A stretch of DNA of 64,000 bases from Denitromonas sp. (GCF_034676725.1 NZ_JAUCBR010000004.1:3004001-3068000), one strand, 5' to 3'. Shown: positions 34,795 through 43,887, numbered from the stretch's first letter. Numbers and translations: made by a program. Notes: generated by a model from the sequence alone, not told the origin.

Positions 34795-36585
34795 CTACTT
34801 CTTCTTTCTCACCGGCGGCACATCCGTGCAACTGCCGTGCGCCACCTCGGCGGCCATGCCCACCGTCTCACCCAGGGTCGGGTGGGGGTGGATGGTCTTG
34901 CCGATGTCGACCGCGTCGGCGCCCATCTCGATGGCCAGGCACACCTCGCCGATCATGTCGCCCGCGGACGGGCCGACGATGGTGCCGCCGATGACGCGAT
35001 GCGTTTCGGCGTCAAAGATGAGCTTGGTGAAGCCGTAGTCGGCGCCGTTGGCAATCGCCCGGCCACTGGCCGCCCAGGGGAACTTGGCGGTCTCCACCTT
35101 CTTGCCCTCGGCCTTGGCTTGCGCCTCGGTGTAGCCGACCCAGGCCACTTCCGGATGGGTGTAGGCCACGCCCGGGATCACCGTGGCGTCGAAAGCGGCC
35201 TTTTCACCCGCCGCGACTTCGGCGGCCACATGGGCTTCATGCACGGCCTTGTGGGCGAGCATGGGCTGTCCGACGATGTCGCCGATGGCGAAGATGTGCG
35301 GCACGTTGGTGCGCATCTGCGCATCGACCGGGATGAAGCCGCGGTCGGTGACGATCACGCCGGCCTTGTCGGCACCGATCTTCTTGCCGTTGGGCGCGCG
35401 GCCTGCGGACTGAAGAATCATGTCGTACTTGACCGGTTCGGTCGGGGCGCCCGAGTTTCCGTCCACTCCTTCGAAGGTGACATAAAGGCCGTCGTCCTTC
35501 GCCTCAACGGCGGTGGTCTTGGTCTTGAGCATGATCTTGTCGAAGCGGTGGGCGTTCTGCTTTTCCCACACCTTGACCGCATCGCGATCCGGGCCGGCCA
35601 TGAGCACGTCCATCATCTCGACCACGTCGATGCGCGCGCCGAGCGAGGAGTACACCGTGGCCATTTCCAGCCCGATGATGCCGCCGCCGATGACCAGCAT
35701 CTTGCCCGGCACCTGACGCAGCTCCAGCGCGCCGGTTGAATCGACGATGCGCGGATCTTTCGGGATGAAGGGCAGATGCACGGCCGCCGAGCCGGCGGCG
35801 ATGATGCACTGCTTGAAGCGGATGACCTTCTTCTCGCCGGTCTTGTCCTGCCCCTCGCCGGTGGTCACTTCGACCTCGACGTGATTCGGGTCGAGGAAGT
35901 GACCGTAGCCGCGCACCATGTCGACCTTGCGGCCTTTGGCCATGCCGGCCAGACCGCCGGTGAGCTTGCCGACCACGCCGTCCTTGTGCTTGCGCAAGGC
36001 ATCGAGATCGACCGTGGGCTTGGCGAAGCTCACGCCCGCGCCGCCCATGTGCTGGGCCTCGTCCATCACCGCCGCGACATGCAGCAGCGCCTTGGAGGGG
36101 ATGCAGCCGACGTTGAGACACACACCACCGAAGGTGGCGTAGCGCTCGATGATGGCGGTCTTGAGGCCGAGGTCGGCAGCGCGGAAGGCGGCCGAGTAGC
36201 CACCGGGGCCGGCGCCGAGTACGAGCATGTCGTAGTCGGCATCGGCGGCGCCGGCATGCGAGGCGGCGGCGGGGGCGGTCGGTAGGGCGGGTTTCAACCC
36301 GCCATCGGCTGCTTGGCCGGCTGAAGCCGGCCCTACGGCGGCGCCAGCCGCCTCGACCACGATCAGCACGCTGCCTTCGGCCACACGGTCGCCCAGGGCG
36401 ACCTTGACTTCCTTGACCACGCCGGCGACCTCGGAGGGCACATCCATGGTGGCCTTGTCGGATTCGAGCGTGACGATGGCGTCGTCGACGGCGATGGTGT
36501 CGCCGACCTTGACGTACAGCTCGATGACCGGCACATCGGCGTAATCGCCGATGTCGGGGACTTTGACTTCCAGCAGTTCACTCAT
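34795..36585 (-). CDS. lpdA: Dihydrolipoyl dehydrogenase (E3) with N-terminal lipoyl domain
   Basis: 596 residues. An N-terminal lipoyl domain (Lys in ESDKATMDVPSE), an unusual linker and then the flavoprotein disulphide reductase with FAD motif LGAGPGGYSAAFRAADLGL, redox pair GGVCLNVGCIPSK, NAD motif GGGIIGLEMA and C-terminal catalytic His in HPHPTLGE. It reoxidises dihydrolipoyl E2. Lipoyl-bearing E3 is typical of betaproteobacterial pyruvate dehydrogenase. About 18 linker residues are encoded by a palindromic repeat (36282-36336). It follows the PLP lyase gene by 67 bases on the same strand, at the end of the ectoine-gene series, and not next to aceF. Confidence 0.93.
   Translation of the reverse strand: MSELLEVKVPDIGDYADVPVIELYVKVGDTIAVDDAIVTLESDKATMDVPSEVAGVVKEVKVALGDRVAEGSVLIVVEAAGAAVGPASAGQAADGGLKPALPTAPAAASHAGAADADYDMLVLGAGPGGYSAAFRAADLGLKTAIIERYATFGGVCLNVGCIPSKALLHVAAVMDEAQHMGGAGVSFAKPTVDLDALRKHKDGVVGKLTGGLAGMAKGRKVDMVRGYGHFLDPNHVEVEVTTGEGQDKTGEKKVIRFKQCIIAAGSAAVHLPFIPKDPRIVDSTGALELRQVPGKMLVIGGGIIGLEMATVYSSLGARIDVVEMMDVLMAGPDRDAVKVWEKQNAHRFDKIMLKTKTTAVEAKDDGLYVTFEGVDGNSGAPTEPVKYDMILQSAGRAPNGKKIGADKAGVIVTDRGFIPVDAQMRTNVPHIFAIGDIVGQPMLAHKAVHEAHVAAEVAAGEKAAFDATVIPGVAYTHPEVAWVGYTEAQAKAEGKKVETAKFPWAASGRAIANGADYGFTKLIFDAETHRVIGGTIVGPSAGDMIGEVCLAIEMGADAVDIGKTIHPHPTLGETVGMAAEVAHGSCTDVPPVRKKK
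36282..36336. repeat. Paired palindromic repeat inside the lpdA linker
   Basis: A 55-base element with two hairpins: GGCGGGTTTCAACCCGCC-like on the left (36286-36303) and GGCCGGCTGAAGCCGGCC on the right (36315-36332), bounded by GTAGGGC at the left end and GCCCTAC at the right end. It is in frame and codes for the linker residues around GPASAGQAADGGLKPALPT. The layout is that of a REP pair, normally found between genes. Confidence 0.65.
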
Positions 36586-36652
36586 GGGGGTTCCTGCCCC
36601 GGCCGCGCCACGGGGGGCGGGGCCGGGGTGACGGAATGGATGGGACGGCGGA

Positions 36653-37834
36653 TCAGATCTTGGCCAGCGCTTGCTCCAGATCGGCCACCAGATCGTCGCC
36701 GTTCTCGATGCCGGCCGAGTAGCGGATGAGGCTTTCGGGGATGCCGGCGTTGGCGCGTTCCTGCTCGGTCAGCTCGACATGGCTGGTGGTGCGCGGCGGG
36801 CCGACGAGCGTGCCGACGGAACCGAGGCTGGCCGCCTTGTGGGCGTACTTGAGGTTCTCCAGCACGGTCACCACGCTGGGGAAGCCGCCCTTGAGCGAGA
36901 AACTGAGCATGCCGCCGAAGCCACGCATCTGCTTTTTCGCGATGGCGTGGTTGAGGTGCGTTTCCAGGCCGGGGTAGAACACCTGCTCGACCTTGGGGTG
37001 CTGCGACAGGAAGGTGGCGACCTTCATGGCGTTTTCGTTGTGGCGCGCGATGCGCAACTCCAGCGTCTTCATTCCGCGCAGGATCATGTAGGCCGACTGC
37101 GGGTGCAGGGTGGCGCCGGTGATCTCGCGGTAGTGGAAGATCTGGTCGATCAATGCTTTCTTGCCGACGGCCAGCCCACCCATCACGTCCGAGTGGCCGT
37201 TGAGGTACTTGGTGGCGCTGTAGACGACGATGTCGGCGCCGAGGCTGATCGGGCGCTGGTTGATCGGCGTGGCGAAGGTGTTGTCCACCACCACGATGGC
37301 GCCGTGTTCGTGCGCGACTTTTGCCAGGCGTTCGATGTCGACGATCTTCAGCGTCGGGTTGGTCGGCGTCTCGAGGTAGAGCACCTTGCAGCCCTTCTTG
37401 ACCTCGCGCTCGATGGCGTCGAAATCGCTGGTGTCGACCATGCACACGTCGACCTTCATCTGCGGCAGGAACTTGATGAAGATCTTGTTCGAGCCGCCGT
37501 AGGTGTCCTTGATCGCGACCACACGATCACCCGGGCCGAGCAGCGTGAACAGGGTGTTGCTGATGGCGGCCATGCCGGTGGAGAAGCTGGTGGCCTCTTC
37601 GCCACCGTCCATGATGCGGATCTTCTCTTCGAGCGGGCGCACCGTGGGGTTGGTGTTGCGCGAGTAAATGTGGCCTTTCTTCTTGCCCATGCCAACCTGG
37701 TGCCATTCGTCCATGTCGTCATAGCCGAAGGTGACCGAGTTGTAGACCGGCAGGCAGATGGCGTTCTCGGCGAAGAGGTGCTCCTCGCCGGCCCAGACCG
37801 AGGCGGTTCCGGTGTTGGTGTCGAATTCGTTCAT
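36653..37834 (-). CDS. Cystathionine gamma-synthase/lyase family PLP enzyme
   Basis: 393 residues, fold-type I PLP enzyme of the Cys/Met metabolism family. The Schiff-base Lys is in VVYSATKYLNGHSDVMGG near residue 195. The phosphate and substrate region YSRNTNPTVRPLE is near residue 55 and the aromatic loop is DTYGGSNKIF; this lacks the Cys found at the equivalent site in methionine gamma-lyase. The reaction may be gamma-elimination or gamma-replacement and the substrate is open. AAGGAG precedes the ATG. It lies 80 bases after doeB and 67 before lpdA on one strand, so it may process the diaminobutyrate made by DoeA/DoeB or a metabolite from it. That proposal is inference. Confidence 0.85.
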   Translation of the reverse strand: MNEFDTNTGTASVWAGEEHLFAENAICLPVYNSVTFGYDDMDEWHQVGMGKKKGHIYSRNTNPTVRPLEEKIRIMDGGEEATSFSTGMAAISNTLFTLLGPGDRVVAIKDTYGGSNKIFIKFLPQMKVDVCMVDTSDFDAIEREVKKGCKVLYLETPTNPTLKIVDIERLAKVAHEHGAIVVVDNTFATPINQRPISLGADIVVYSATKYLNGHSDVMGGLAVGKKALIDQIFHYREITGATLHPQSAYMILRGMKTLELRIARHNENAMKVATFLSQHPKVEQVFYPGLETHLNHAIAKKQMRGFGGMLSFSLKGGFPSVVTVLENLKYAHKAASLGSVGTLVGPPRTTSHVELTEQERANAGIPESLIRYSAGIENGDDLVADLEQALAKI

Positions 37835-37914
37835 TGGTGTTTCTCCTTGCTCGGGTAAGTGTCCCGGTTGGCGCATCCTGGTGGCCGCCGGGCGGTGTTC
37901 CATGTGCTTGGGGC

Positions 37915-38907
37915 TCAGTCGACCTGCACGGCGATCACCGCGAGGGTGTCGCCGCAGCTGATGAGGCCGGGGAAGTGTCGCGCTGCCAGGAGGCCGCTGC
38001 GGGCGGCGCGATACTCGATCGGCGCGCTGCCCGTGCGCGTCACGTCGTACACCCGGCCAACGACATCGCCGGCGCTCACCGGATCACCGAGGTCGACGCA
38101 CATCTCGAGCAGGCCGTCATGCGTCGAGGCGACGTAGCAGTCGCCGTCGGGCATGTCGAGCTTGATCGATTGACGTTGCGAGGCCTCGCCCTGGCAAATA
38201 CCGCTGTGGATCAGGAAGTCGCGCACGCCGCGCTCGGCGATGGCGATGCTCTTGGCGGTCGCGGTGCCGCCGCCGCCCAGCTCGGTCGATACGAACACCT
38301 TGCCCGCGTCTTCGGCCGCGGTGTCGAACATGCCGACGCTGTCGAGCTCGAGCATGTGCATCGAGTAAGGCGCGCCGAAGGCCGTCATCGCAGCCTGGCA
38401 ACGCGCTTCCTGCGCCTTGTCGCCGAGCACATGAATGGCCGCGAAGGGCAGGAAGTCGAGCGTCTTGCCGCCCGAATGGATGTCCAGCACATAGTCGGCC
38501 AGCGGCAACAGGTGGCGCTGGATATAGTCGGCGATCTTCTCGGTCACCGTGCCGTCGGGCCGGCCGGGAAAGGCGCGGTTGAGGTTGCCCTTGTCGATCG
38601 GCGAGGTGCGGGTGCCGGCGCGAAAGGCCGGGTAGTTGAGAAAGGGCACGATGATCACGCGACCGCGCACCTGCTCGGGCTTGAGCGTGTTGCTGAGCTT
38701 GCGCAGCGCCACGGCACCTTCGTACTCGTCGCCGTGGTTGGCGCCGGTGAGCAGCGCGGTGGGGCCGCTGCCGTTGCGTACCACGGTGAGCGGAATCATC
38801 ACCGCCCCCCAGGCGGCGTCGTCGCGCGAGTAGGGCAGCTTGAGAAAGCCGTGCTGCACGCCGTCGCGGTCGAAATCGACGGTCGGGCTGATCGGTGAGG
38901 GTTTCAT
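37915..38907 (-). CDS. doeB: N-alpha-acetyl-diaminobutyrate deacetylase (ectoine degradation)
   Basis: 330 residues, succinylglutamate desuccinylase/aspartoacylase family zinc hydrolase. Zinc ligands are visible in GANHGDEYEG (His and Glu) and in VLDIHSGG (His), with the NLNRAFPG motif between them. DoeB (EutE) removes acetate from N-alpha-acetyl-L-2,4-diaminobutyrate produced by DoeA. It follows doeA by a few bases in the same operon, which supports the specific assignment. Confidence 0.88.
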   Translation of the reverse strand: MKPSPISPTVDFDRDGVQHGFLKLPYSRDDAAWGAVMIPLTVVRNGSGPTALLTGANHGDEYEGAVALRKLSNTLKPEQVRGRVIIVPFLNYPAFRAGTRTSPIDKGNLNRAFPGRPDGTVTEKIADYIQRHLLPLADYVLDIHSGGKTLDFLPFAAIHVLGDKAQEARCQAAMTAFGAPYSMHMLELDSVGMFDTAAEDAGKVFVSTELGGGGTATAKSIAIAERGVRDFLIHSGICQGEASQRQSIKLDMPDGDCYVASTHDGLLEMCVDLGDPVSAGDVVGRVYDVTRTGSAPIEYRAARSGLLAARHFPGLISCGDTLAVIAVQVD

Positions 38908-38912
38908 GACGC

Positions 38913-40100
38913 TCACTCCTTGACGAACAGTTTTCGCGGCGTGTTGCAGAAGGTCTCGACGCCGGTGTCGGTGATGAGGATGCTTTCGGTGATCTCCAGG
39001 CCCCAGTCGTCCTGCCACAGGCCGGGCATGAAGTGGAAGGTCATGCCAGGCTCGAGCACGGTCGTGTCGCCCGGTCGCAGGCTCATGGTTCGCTCGCCCC
39101 AGTCGGGCGGGTAGCTGGCCCCGATGGGGTAGCCGCAGCGGCTGGACTTGTCGATGCCGTAGCGCTTGAGCACGGCGAAGAAGGCGTTGGCGATGTGCTC
39201 GCAGGTGTTGCCGGGTTTGGCCGCGTCGAGGCCGGCCTCGATGCCTTCGATGATGGCTTTCTCGGCCTCGATGAAGTGCTTGGGCGGGCGGCCCAGATAC
39301 ACCGTGCGCGACTGCGGGCAGTGGTAGCGCCGGTAGCAGCCGGTGATCTCGAAGAAGGTGCCTGCATCGGCCGGCATGGGCGAGTCGTCCCAGGTCAGGT
39401 GCGGGGCGGCAGCGTCGGCGCCAGTGGGCAGCATCGGCACGATCGACGGGTAGTCGCCGCCATGGCCCTCGGCGCCGAGAATCGCGGTCGAATAGATCTG
39501 CGCCACCAGTTCGTTCTTGCGCATGCCCGGCTCGATCACTTCGACGATCTTCTCGTGCATCTGCTCGACGATGCGCGCGGCGATGCGCATGTAGGCGATC
39601 TCCTGCGGCGACTTGACGGCGCGCTGCCAGTTCACCAGGCCGTTGGTGTCGACAAAGGTGGCCTGCGGCAGATGCTTTTGCAGCGAGGCGAAGGCGGCGG
39701 CGCTGAAGTAGTAGTTGTCCATCTCCACGCCGATGCGCTTGGTCTGCCAGCCGCGCGCGGCGATGACCTCGGTGGACAGGTAGTCCATCGGGTGGCGCTC
39801 GGTGGACATCACATAGTGGTCCGGGTAGCGGATGATGCTCTCGGGCGCGATGTAGGCGGTGCGCGCCGCGCCGTTGCCGTCCATGCCGCGGCCAAACCAC
39901 AGCGGCTCGCCCTCAAGCGCGACCAGCACGCACTGGTGCACATAGAAGGACCAGCCGTCATAGCCGGTAAGCCAGTTCATGTTGGCCGGGTCGGTGACGA
40001 TCAGCAGGTCGACGCCGCGCTGCGCCATGGCGGCACGGGTCTTGGCCAGGCGCTGGGCGTACTCGCTGCGTGTGAAGGGCAGTTTGACTTCAGTGGTCAT
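38913..40100 (-). CDS. doeA: Ectoine hydrolase, copy 1
   Basis: 395 residues, M24 (creatinase/aminopeptidase P fold) family. DoeA (EutD) opens the ectoine ring to N-acetyl-diaminobutyrate. The usual second metal-binding Asp region of M24 peptidases (CSDxTRT) reads CPQSRT, consistent with a family branch that is not an ordinary metallopeptidase. It lies just upstream of doeB. From about residue 104 on it is almost identical to the next gene upstream, differing at only seven or eight of about 290 positions, while the first 103 residues differ at about 22. Confidence 0.88.
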   Translation of the reverse strand: MTTEVKLPFTRSEYAQRLAKTRAAMAQRGVDLLIVTDPANMNWLTGYDGWSFYVHQCVLVALEGEPLWFGRGMDGNGAARTAYIAPESIIRYPDHYVMSTERHPMDYLSTEVIAARGWQTKRIGVEMDNYYFSAAAFASLQKHLPQATFVDTNGLVNWQRAVKSPQEIAYMRIAARIVEQMHEKIVEVIEPGMRKNELVAQIYSTAILGAEGHGGDYPSIVPMLPTGADAAAPHLTWDDSPMPADAGTFFEITGCYRRYHCPQSRTVYLGRPPKHFIEAEKAIIEGIEAGLDAAKPGNTCEHIANAFFAVLKRYGIDKSSRCGYPIGASYPPDWGERTMSLRPGDTTVLEPGMTFHFMPGLWQDDWGLEITESILITDTGVETFCNTPRKLFVKE

Positions 40101-40147
40101 CTCGTTTGTCTCCCTTGATCGGGGTGGTTCGATCCGTCTGCCCGCGA

Positions 40148-41335
40148 TCAGGGCTTGACGAACAGTTTGCGTGGCGTGGTGCACAGGGGCTCGACGCCGG
40201 TGTCGGTGATGAGGATGCTTTCGGTGATCTCCAGGCCCCAGTCGTCCTGCCACAGGCCGGGCATGAAGTGGAAAGTCATGCCGGGCTCGAGCACGGTTTT
40301 GTCGCCGGGGCGCAGGCTCATGGTCCGCTCGCCCCAGTCGGGCGGGTAGCTGGCGCCGATGGGGTAGCCGCAGCGGCTGGACTTGTCGATGCCGTAGCGC
40401 TTGAGCACGGCGAAGAAGGCATTGGCGATGTGCTCGCAGGTGTTGCCTGGCTTGGCCGCGTCGAGGCCGGCCTCGATGCCTTCGATGATGGCTTTTTCGG
40501 CCTCGATGAAATGCTTGGGCGGGCGACCCAGATACACCGTGCGCGACTGCGGGCAGTGATAGCGGCGGTAGCAGCCGGTGATCTCGAAGAAGGTGCCCGA
40601 GTCGGCCGGCATGGGCGAGTCGTCCCAGGTCAGGTGCGGGGCGGCAGCGTCGGCGCCGGTGGGCAGCATCGGCACGATCGACGGGTAGTCGCCGCCATGG
40701 CCCTCGGCGCCGAGAATCGCGGTCGAGTAGATCTGCGCGACCAGCTCGTTCTTGCGCATGCCCGGCTCGATCACTTCGACGATCTTCTCGTGCATCTTCT
40801 CGACGATGCGCGCGGCGATGCGCATGTAGGCGATCTCTTGTGGCGACTTGACGGCGCGCTGCCAGTTGACCAGGCCGTTGGTGTCGACGAAGGTGGCCTG
40901 CGGCAGATGCTTTTGCAGCGAGGCGAAGGCGGCGGCGCTGAAGTAATAGTTGTCCATCTCCACGCCGATGCGCTTGGTCTGCCAGCCGCGCGCGGCGATG
41001 ACCTCGGTGGACAGGTAGTCCATGGGGTGGCGTTCGGTGGACTGCACATAGATGTCGGGGTAGCCGATCATGTTGTCGCGCGCGAGCCAGGTGGTGAGGC
41101 GGGCGCCGTTGGTGTCCTGCCCACGGCCAAACCACACCGGCTCGCCTTCGAGCGCGACCAGCACGCACTGGTGCACATAGAAAGACCAGCCGTCGTAGCC
41201 GGTGAGCCAGTGCATGTTGGCCGGGTCGGTGACGATCAGCAGGTCGACGCCGCGCTGCGCCATGGCGGCACGGGTCCTGGCCAGGCGCTGGGCGTACTCG
41301 CTGCGCTCAAAGGGGAGGCGGAGGGCGTGTGTCAT
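40148..41335 (-). CDS. doeA: Ectoine hydrolase, copy 2 (tandem paralogue)
   Basis: 395 residues, same family and length as the neighbouring copy. Differences concentrate in the N-terminal domain, especially residues 72-98 (copy 2 reads GQDTNGARLTTWLARDNMIG, copy 1 GMDGNGAARTAYIAPESIIR). The catalytic C-terminal domain is nearly the same at both protein and DNA level. This pattern suggests duplication with later gene conversion and N-terminal specialisation, perhaps for 5-hydroxyectoine or for a different acetyl isomer. It follows eutC by nine bases. Confidence 0.87.
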   Translation of the reverse strand: MTHALRLPFERSEYAQRLARTRAAMAQRGVDLLIVTDPANMHWLTGYDGWSFYVHQCVLVALEGEPVWFGRGQDTNGARLTTWLARDNMIGYPDIYVQSTERHPMDYLSTEVIAARGWQTKRIGVEMDNYYFSAAAFASLQKHLPQATFVDTNGLVNWQRAVKSPQEIAYMRIAARIVEKMHEKIVEVIEPGMRKNELVAQIYSTAILGAEGHGGDYPSIVPMLPTGADAAAPHLTWDDSPMPADSGTFFEITGCYRRYHCPQSRTVYLGRPPKHFIEAEKAIIEGIEAGLDAAKPGNTCEHIANAFFAVLKRYGIDKSSRCGYPIGASYPPDWGERTMSLRPGDKTVLEPGMTFHFMPGLWQDDWGLEITESILITDTGVEPLCTTPRKLFVKP

Positions 41336-41344
41336 GTGCCGGGC

Positions 41345-42334
41345 TCAGGACGCGAATGACAGACCCAGGCCGCGCTCGATGGCGCGTGCGTAGGTGAAGT
41401 TGGCAATGGCGGTGTCTTGTGCTCCGGTGCCGGTCAGGTCGCACAGGGTGACCTCGTCGGCATGCGTGCGACCGGGGCGCTGCGCGGCGATCACCTGGCC
41501 GAGCTCGGCCGGCTGCGCGTCGGCGGCGACCGTGCCGGCGTCGATGGCGTGATGCAGTTCGCCGAGCACGCGCACCTGGGCAAGGCGGTCGCATACATAG
41601 GTGCAGGCGGCCAGCGCGTCGGGGGCGATCTCGTTCTTGTGCTCGGCGTCCGAGCCCATGGCGGTGATGTGCAGGCCGGGGCGCAGGTGACGCGCCTGGA
41701 TCAGCGGTGTGCGGCTCGGCGTGGTGGTGATGGCGACATCGGCGTCGGCCATGGCCTGGTCGATGTCGGTGCACGGCGTGATGGCGATGCCCAGTTCGCG
41801 GCCCATGGCTTCGGCAAAGCCTTGCGCGGCCTCGGCGCGCGGCGCCCACACGGTGGCCGAGGTGATGTCGCGCACCAGCGTCAGCGCCTTCAGTTGCAGG
41901 CGGGCCTGCTCGCCGGCGCCGATGATGGCGGCGCGGCGCGCGTCCTCACGGGCCAGCCAGCGCGCCGCGACGGCGCCGGCCGCGGCGGTGCGCACGGCGG
42001 TGAGGTAGCCGTTGTCGAGCAGCAGGGCTTCGAGGATGCCGGTGCGGGCCGACCACAGCATCATCATGCCGTTGAGGCTCGGCAGGCCGAGCTTGGGGTT
42101 GTCGAAGAAGCCCGGGCTGACCTTGATGGCGAAGCTGTCGAGGCCGGGCAGATAGGCGGTTTTTACGTCCACCTCGCCGTTGTGCGCGTGGATGTCCAGA
42201 CGCAGGATCGGCGGCATGATCACATCTTCGGTGGCGAGGGTACGGAAGGCCTGCTCGATGCAGTCGATGGCATCCACGTCCAGCGTGACGCTGGCGCGCA
42301 GGTCTTTCTCGTTCAGCAGTATGACATTCGACAT
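41345..42334 (-). CDS. eutC: Ornithine cyclodeaminase-family protein EutC
   Basis: 329 residues, ornithine cyclodeaminase/mu-crystallin family with the Rossmann motif AAIIGAGEQARLQLKALTLV near residue 130 and the family segment PGLDSFAIKVSPGF. In ectoine loci EutC is thought to act with EutA and EutB in converting 5-hydroxyectoine to ectoine or feeding it into the pathway; the exact reaction is not firmly known. It heads the eutC-doeA-doeA-doeB series behind its own promoter region containing a CTAG motif. Confidence 0.85.
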   Translation of the reverse strand: MSNVILLNEKDLRASVTLDVDAIDCIEQAFRTLATEDVIMPPILRLDIHAHNGEVDVKTAYLPGLDSFAIKVSPGFFDNPKLGLPSLNGMMMLWSARTGILEALLLDNGYLTAVRTAAAGAVAARWLAREDARRAAIIGAGEQARLQLKALTLVRDITSATVWAPRAEAAQGFAEAMGRELGIAITPCTDIDQAMADADVAITTTPSRTPLIQARHLRPGLHITAMGSDAEHKNEIAPDALAACTYVCDRLAQVRVLGELHHAIDAGTVAADAQPAELGQVIAAQRPGRTHADEVTLCDLTGTGAQDTAIANFTYARAIERGLGLSFAS

Positions 42335-42416
42335 GACGCCCTCTTGAATTCGCCGGCCTGGAGGAAAGGGGCCAGGCTGTTGGAAGCAAGTGTAGGGCGT
42401 GGAATTTGGCTTTCTT

Positions 42417-42431
42417 TTGTCCTAGTGCATT
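42417..42431. promoter_or_regulatory. Candidate EnuR operator upstream of eutC
   Basis: TTGTCCTAGTGCATT matches the uehA-side site TTGTTCTAGTGCATT (47933-47947) at 14 of 15 positions. It lies in the 123-base gap between enuR and eutC, 83 bases before the eutC ATG. Confidence 0.6.
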
Positions 42432-42457
42432 GCCGCGGACATTGCGGCGACAGGCGC

Positions 42458-43852
42458 TCAGAGCGTGGCGTGGACGTGGGGGTATTGCTGGAACACGCTG
42501 CGCAGGGTGGACAGGGCCGAGTGCATGCGCACGTCGCTGCCCTCGGCGCCCAGGCAGATGCGGATCGCGTCGGGCCGCCGGGTGCCGAGGACGAGGAAGG
42601 GGTCGGGCAGGGTGACGGCGATCTGGCTGTTGCGCAGTTGCTGCGCCAGGGCATCGAGGCGCCAGTGGTCGGGAATGCGCAGCCAGGCCGAGAGCGATTC
42701 GGGGTGGCTGCCGAGGCGGTAGTCGCCGAGCACCTCGAGCACCATGTCGTGGCGGTGCCCGAGGCGTTCGCGCTGGATCTCGATGAGGTGGTTGGCGGTG
42801 CCGTCGGCGATCCAGCGGGTGGCGATCTCTGCCATCAGCGGGGTGGCCATCCAGCAGTTGACGCGCAGGATGCTCTCGACGCGCAGGGCCATCTTGCGGG
42901 GCATGCTCAGGTAGCCGGTGCGCAGGCCGGTGAGCACCGACTTGGTGAAGCTGGTGCAGTAGAAACCGAGCTCCGGGATGTGGTTGGCGATCGGTTGCAC
43001 GCGCTTGGACAGCAGCGGGCCGAAGACGTCGTCCTCGATCACGTACACGCCGTAGCGGTCGGCAATGCGGGCAATCGCGCGCCGCCGTGCGTCGGGCATG
43101 ATCGACGAGGTGGGGTTGTTGAGGTTGGGGGTGGTGACCAGCGCGGTGATGCGCTCGTTGGCGCACATCTCTTCGAAGTGGTCGGGCTGGATGCCGTATT
43201 CGTCGGTGTCCAGGCCCTTGAGCGTGAAGCCGAGCACCTGGGCGGTGCCGATGACGCCGTGGTCGGTGATGTTCTCGCTCAGCACCACATCGCCGGGGCT
43301 GACCAGCGAGGCCAGCGCGAGGAAGATGGCGTGCGAGGCGCCATTGGTGATCAGCGTGGTTTCGAGCCGGGCGTCATGGCCCAGTGCGGCCATCCACTCG
43401 ACGCCGGCGGCGCGGTGATATTCAAAGCCGGCAATCGGCCGGTAGGCGCGCATCCAGGGCTGGTCGACCTGGGTGGACAGGTCGGCGCAGGCCTTGCGCC
43501 ACAGGCGGCCGTGTTCGGCGGTGTGGACGATGCGAACGATGGAGAAATCGATCAGTGCGCGCTCGGCCCGGTCGAGCATGTAGGTGGCGACCTTTTCGGT
43601 GACGCGCTTGGCAACGAAGCTGCCGCGGCCGACCTCGCAGCGGATCAGGCCGTGCTGCTCCAGCTCCTTGTAGGCGTTGGTGACGGTCTGCACGCTGATC
43701 CCCACCGCCAGGCTCACCTGGCGCTGCGGCGGCAGGCGCACGCCTTCCTTGAGTACGCCGCTGTCGATGTCGCGGGTGATCGCCTCGACGAGCACCTTGT
43801 ACTTGGACTCGCCGCCGCGCACCGCTTCGAGTGCCTTGCGCCATTGCTCCAT
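42458..43852 (-). CDS. enuR: MocR-type PLP-dependent GntR regulator EnuR
   Basis: 464 residues. An N-terminal GntR winged helix (LPPQRQVSLAVGISVQTVTN near residue 40) is fused to an aminotransferase-like domain with PLP Lys in SFTKSVLTGLRTGYL. EnuR represses ectoine uptake and catabolism genes and is released when N-acetyl-diaminobutyrate or diaminobutyrate reacts with its PLP. Its place between eutB and eutC supports the assignment. GGGAGG precedes the ATG at 43852. Confidence 0.9.
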   Translation of the reverse strand: MEQWRKALEAVRGGESKYKVLVEAITRDIDSGVLKEGVRLPPQRQVSLAVGISVQTVTNAYKELEQHGLIRCEVGRGSFVAKRVTEKVATYMLDRAERALIDFSIVRIVHTAEHGRLWRKACADLSTQVDQPWMRAYRPIAGFEYHRAAGVEWMAALGHDARLETTLITNGASHAIFLALASLVSPGDVVLSENITDHGVIGTAQVLGFTLKGLDTDEYGIQPDHFEEMCANERITALVTTPNLNNPTSSIMPDARRRAIARIADRYGVYVIEDDVFGPLLSKRVQPIANHIPELGFYCTSFTKSVLTGLRTGYLSMPRKMALRVESILRVNCWMATPLMAEIATRWIADGTANHLIEIQRERLGHRHDMVLEVLGDYRLGSHPESLSAWLRIPDHWRLDALAQQLRNSQIAVTLPDPFLVLGTRRPDAIRICLGAEGSDVRMHSALSTLRSVFQQYPHVHATL

Positions 43853-43887
43853 ACCGATGCCTCCCGGATCGAAGGGGGGCTGGCCGT

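Noticed and set aside
36653..37834. Calling the PLP enzyme methionine gamma-lyase
   Set aside because: The active-site Cys typical of that enzyme is replaced (YGGSN in the loop), so only the broader family was assigned.
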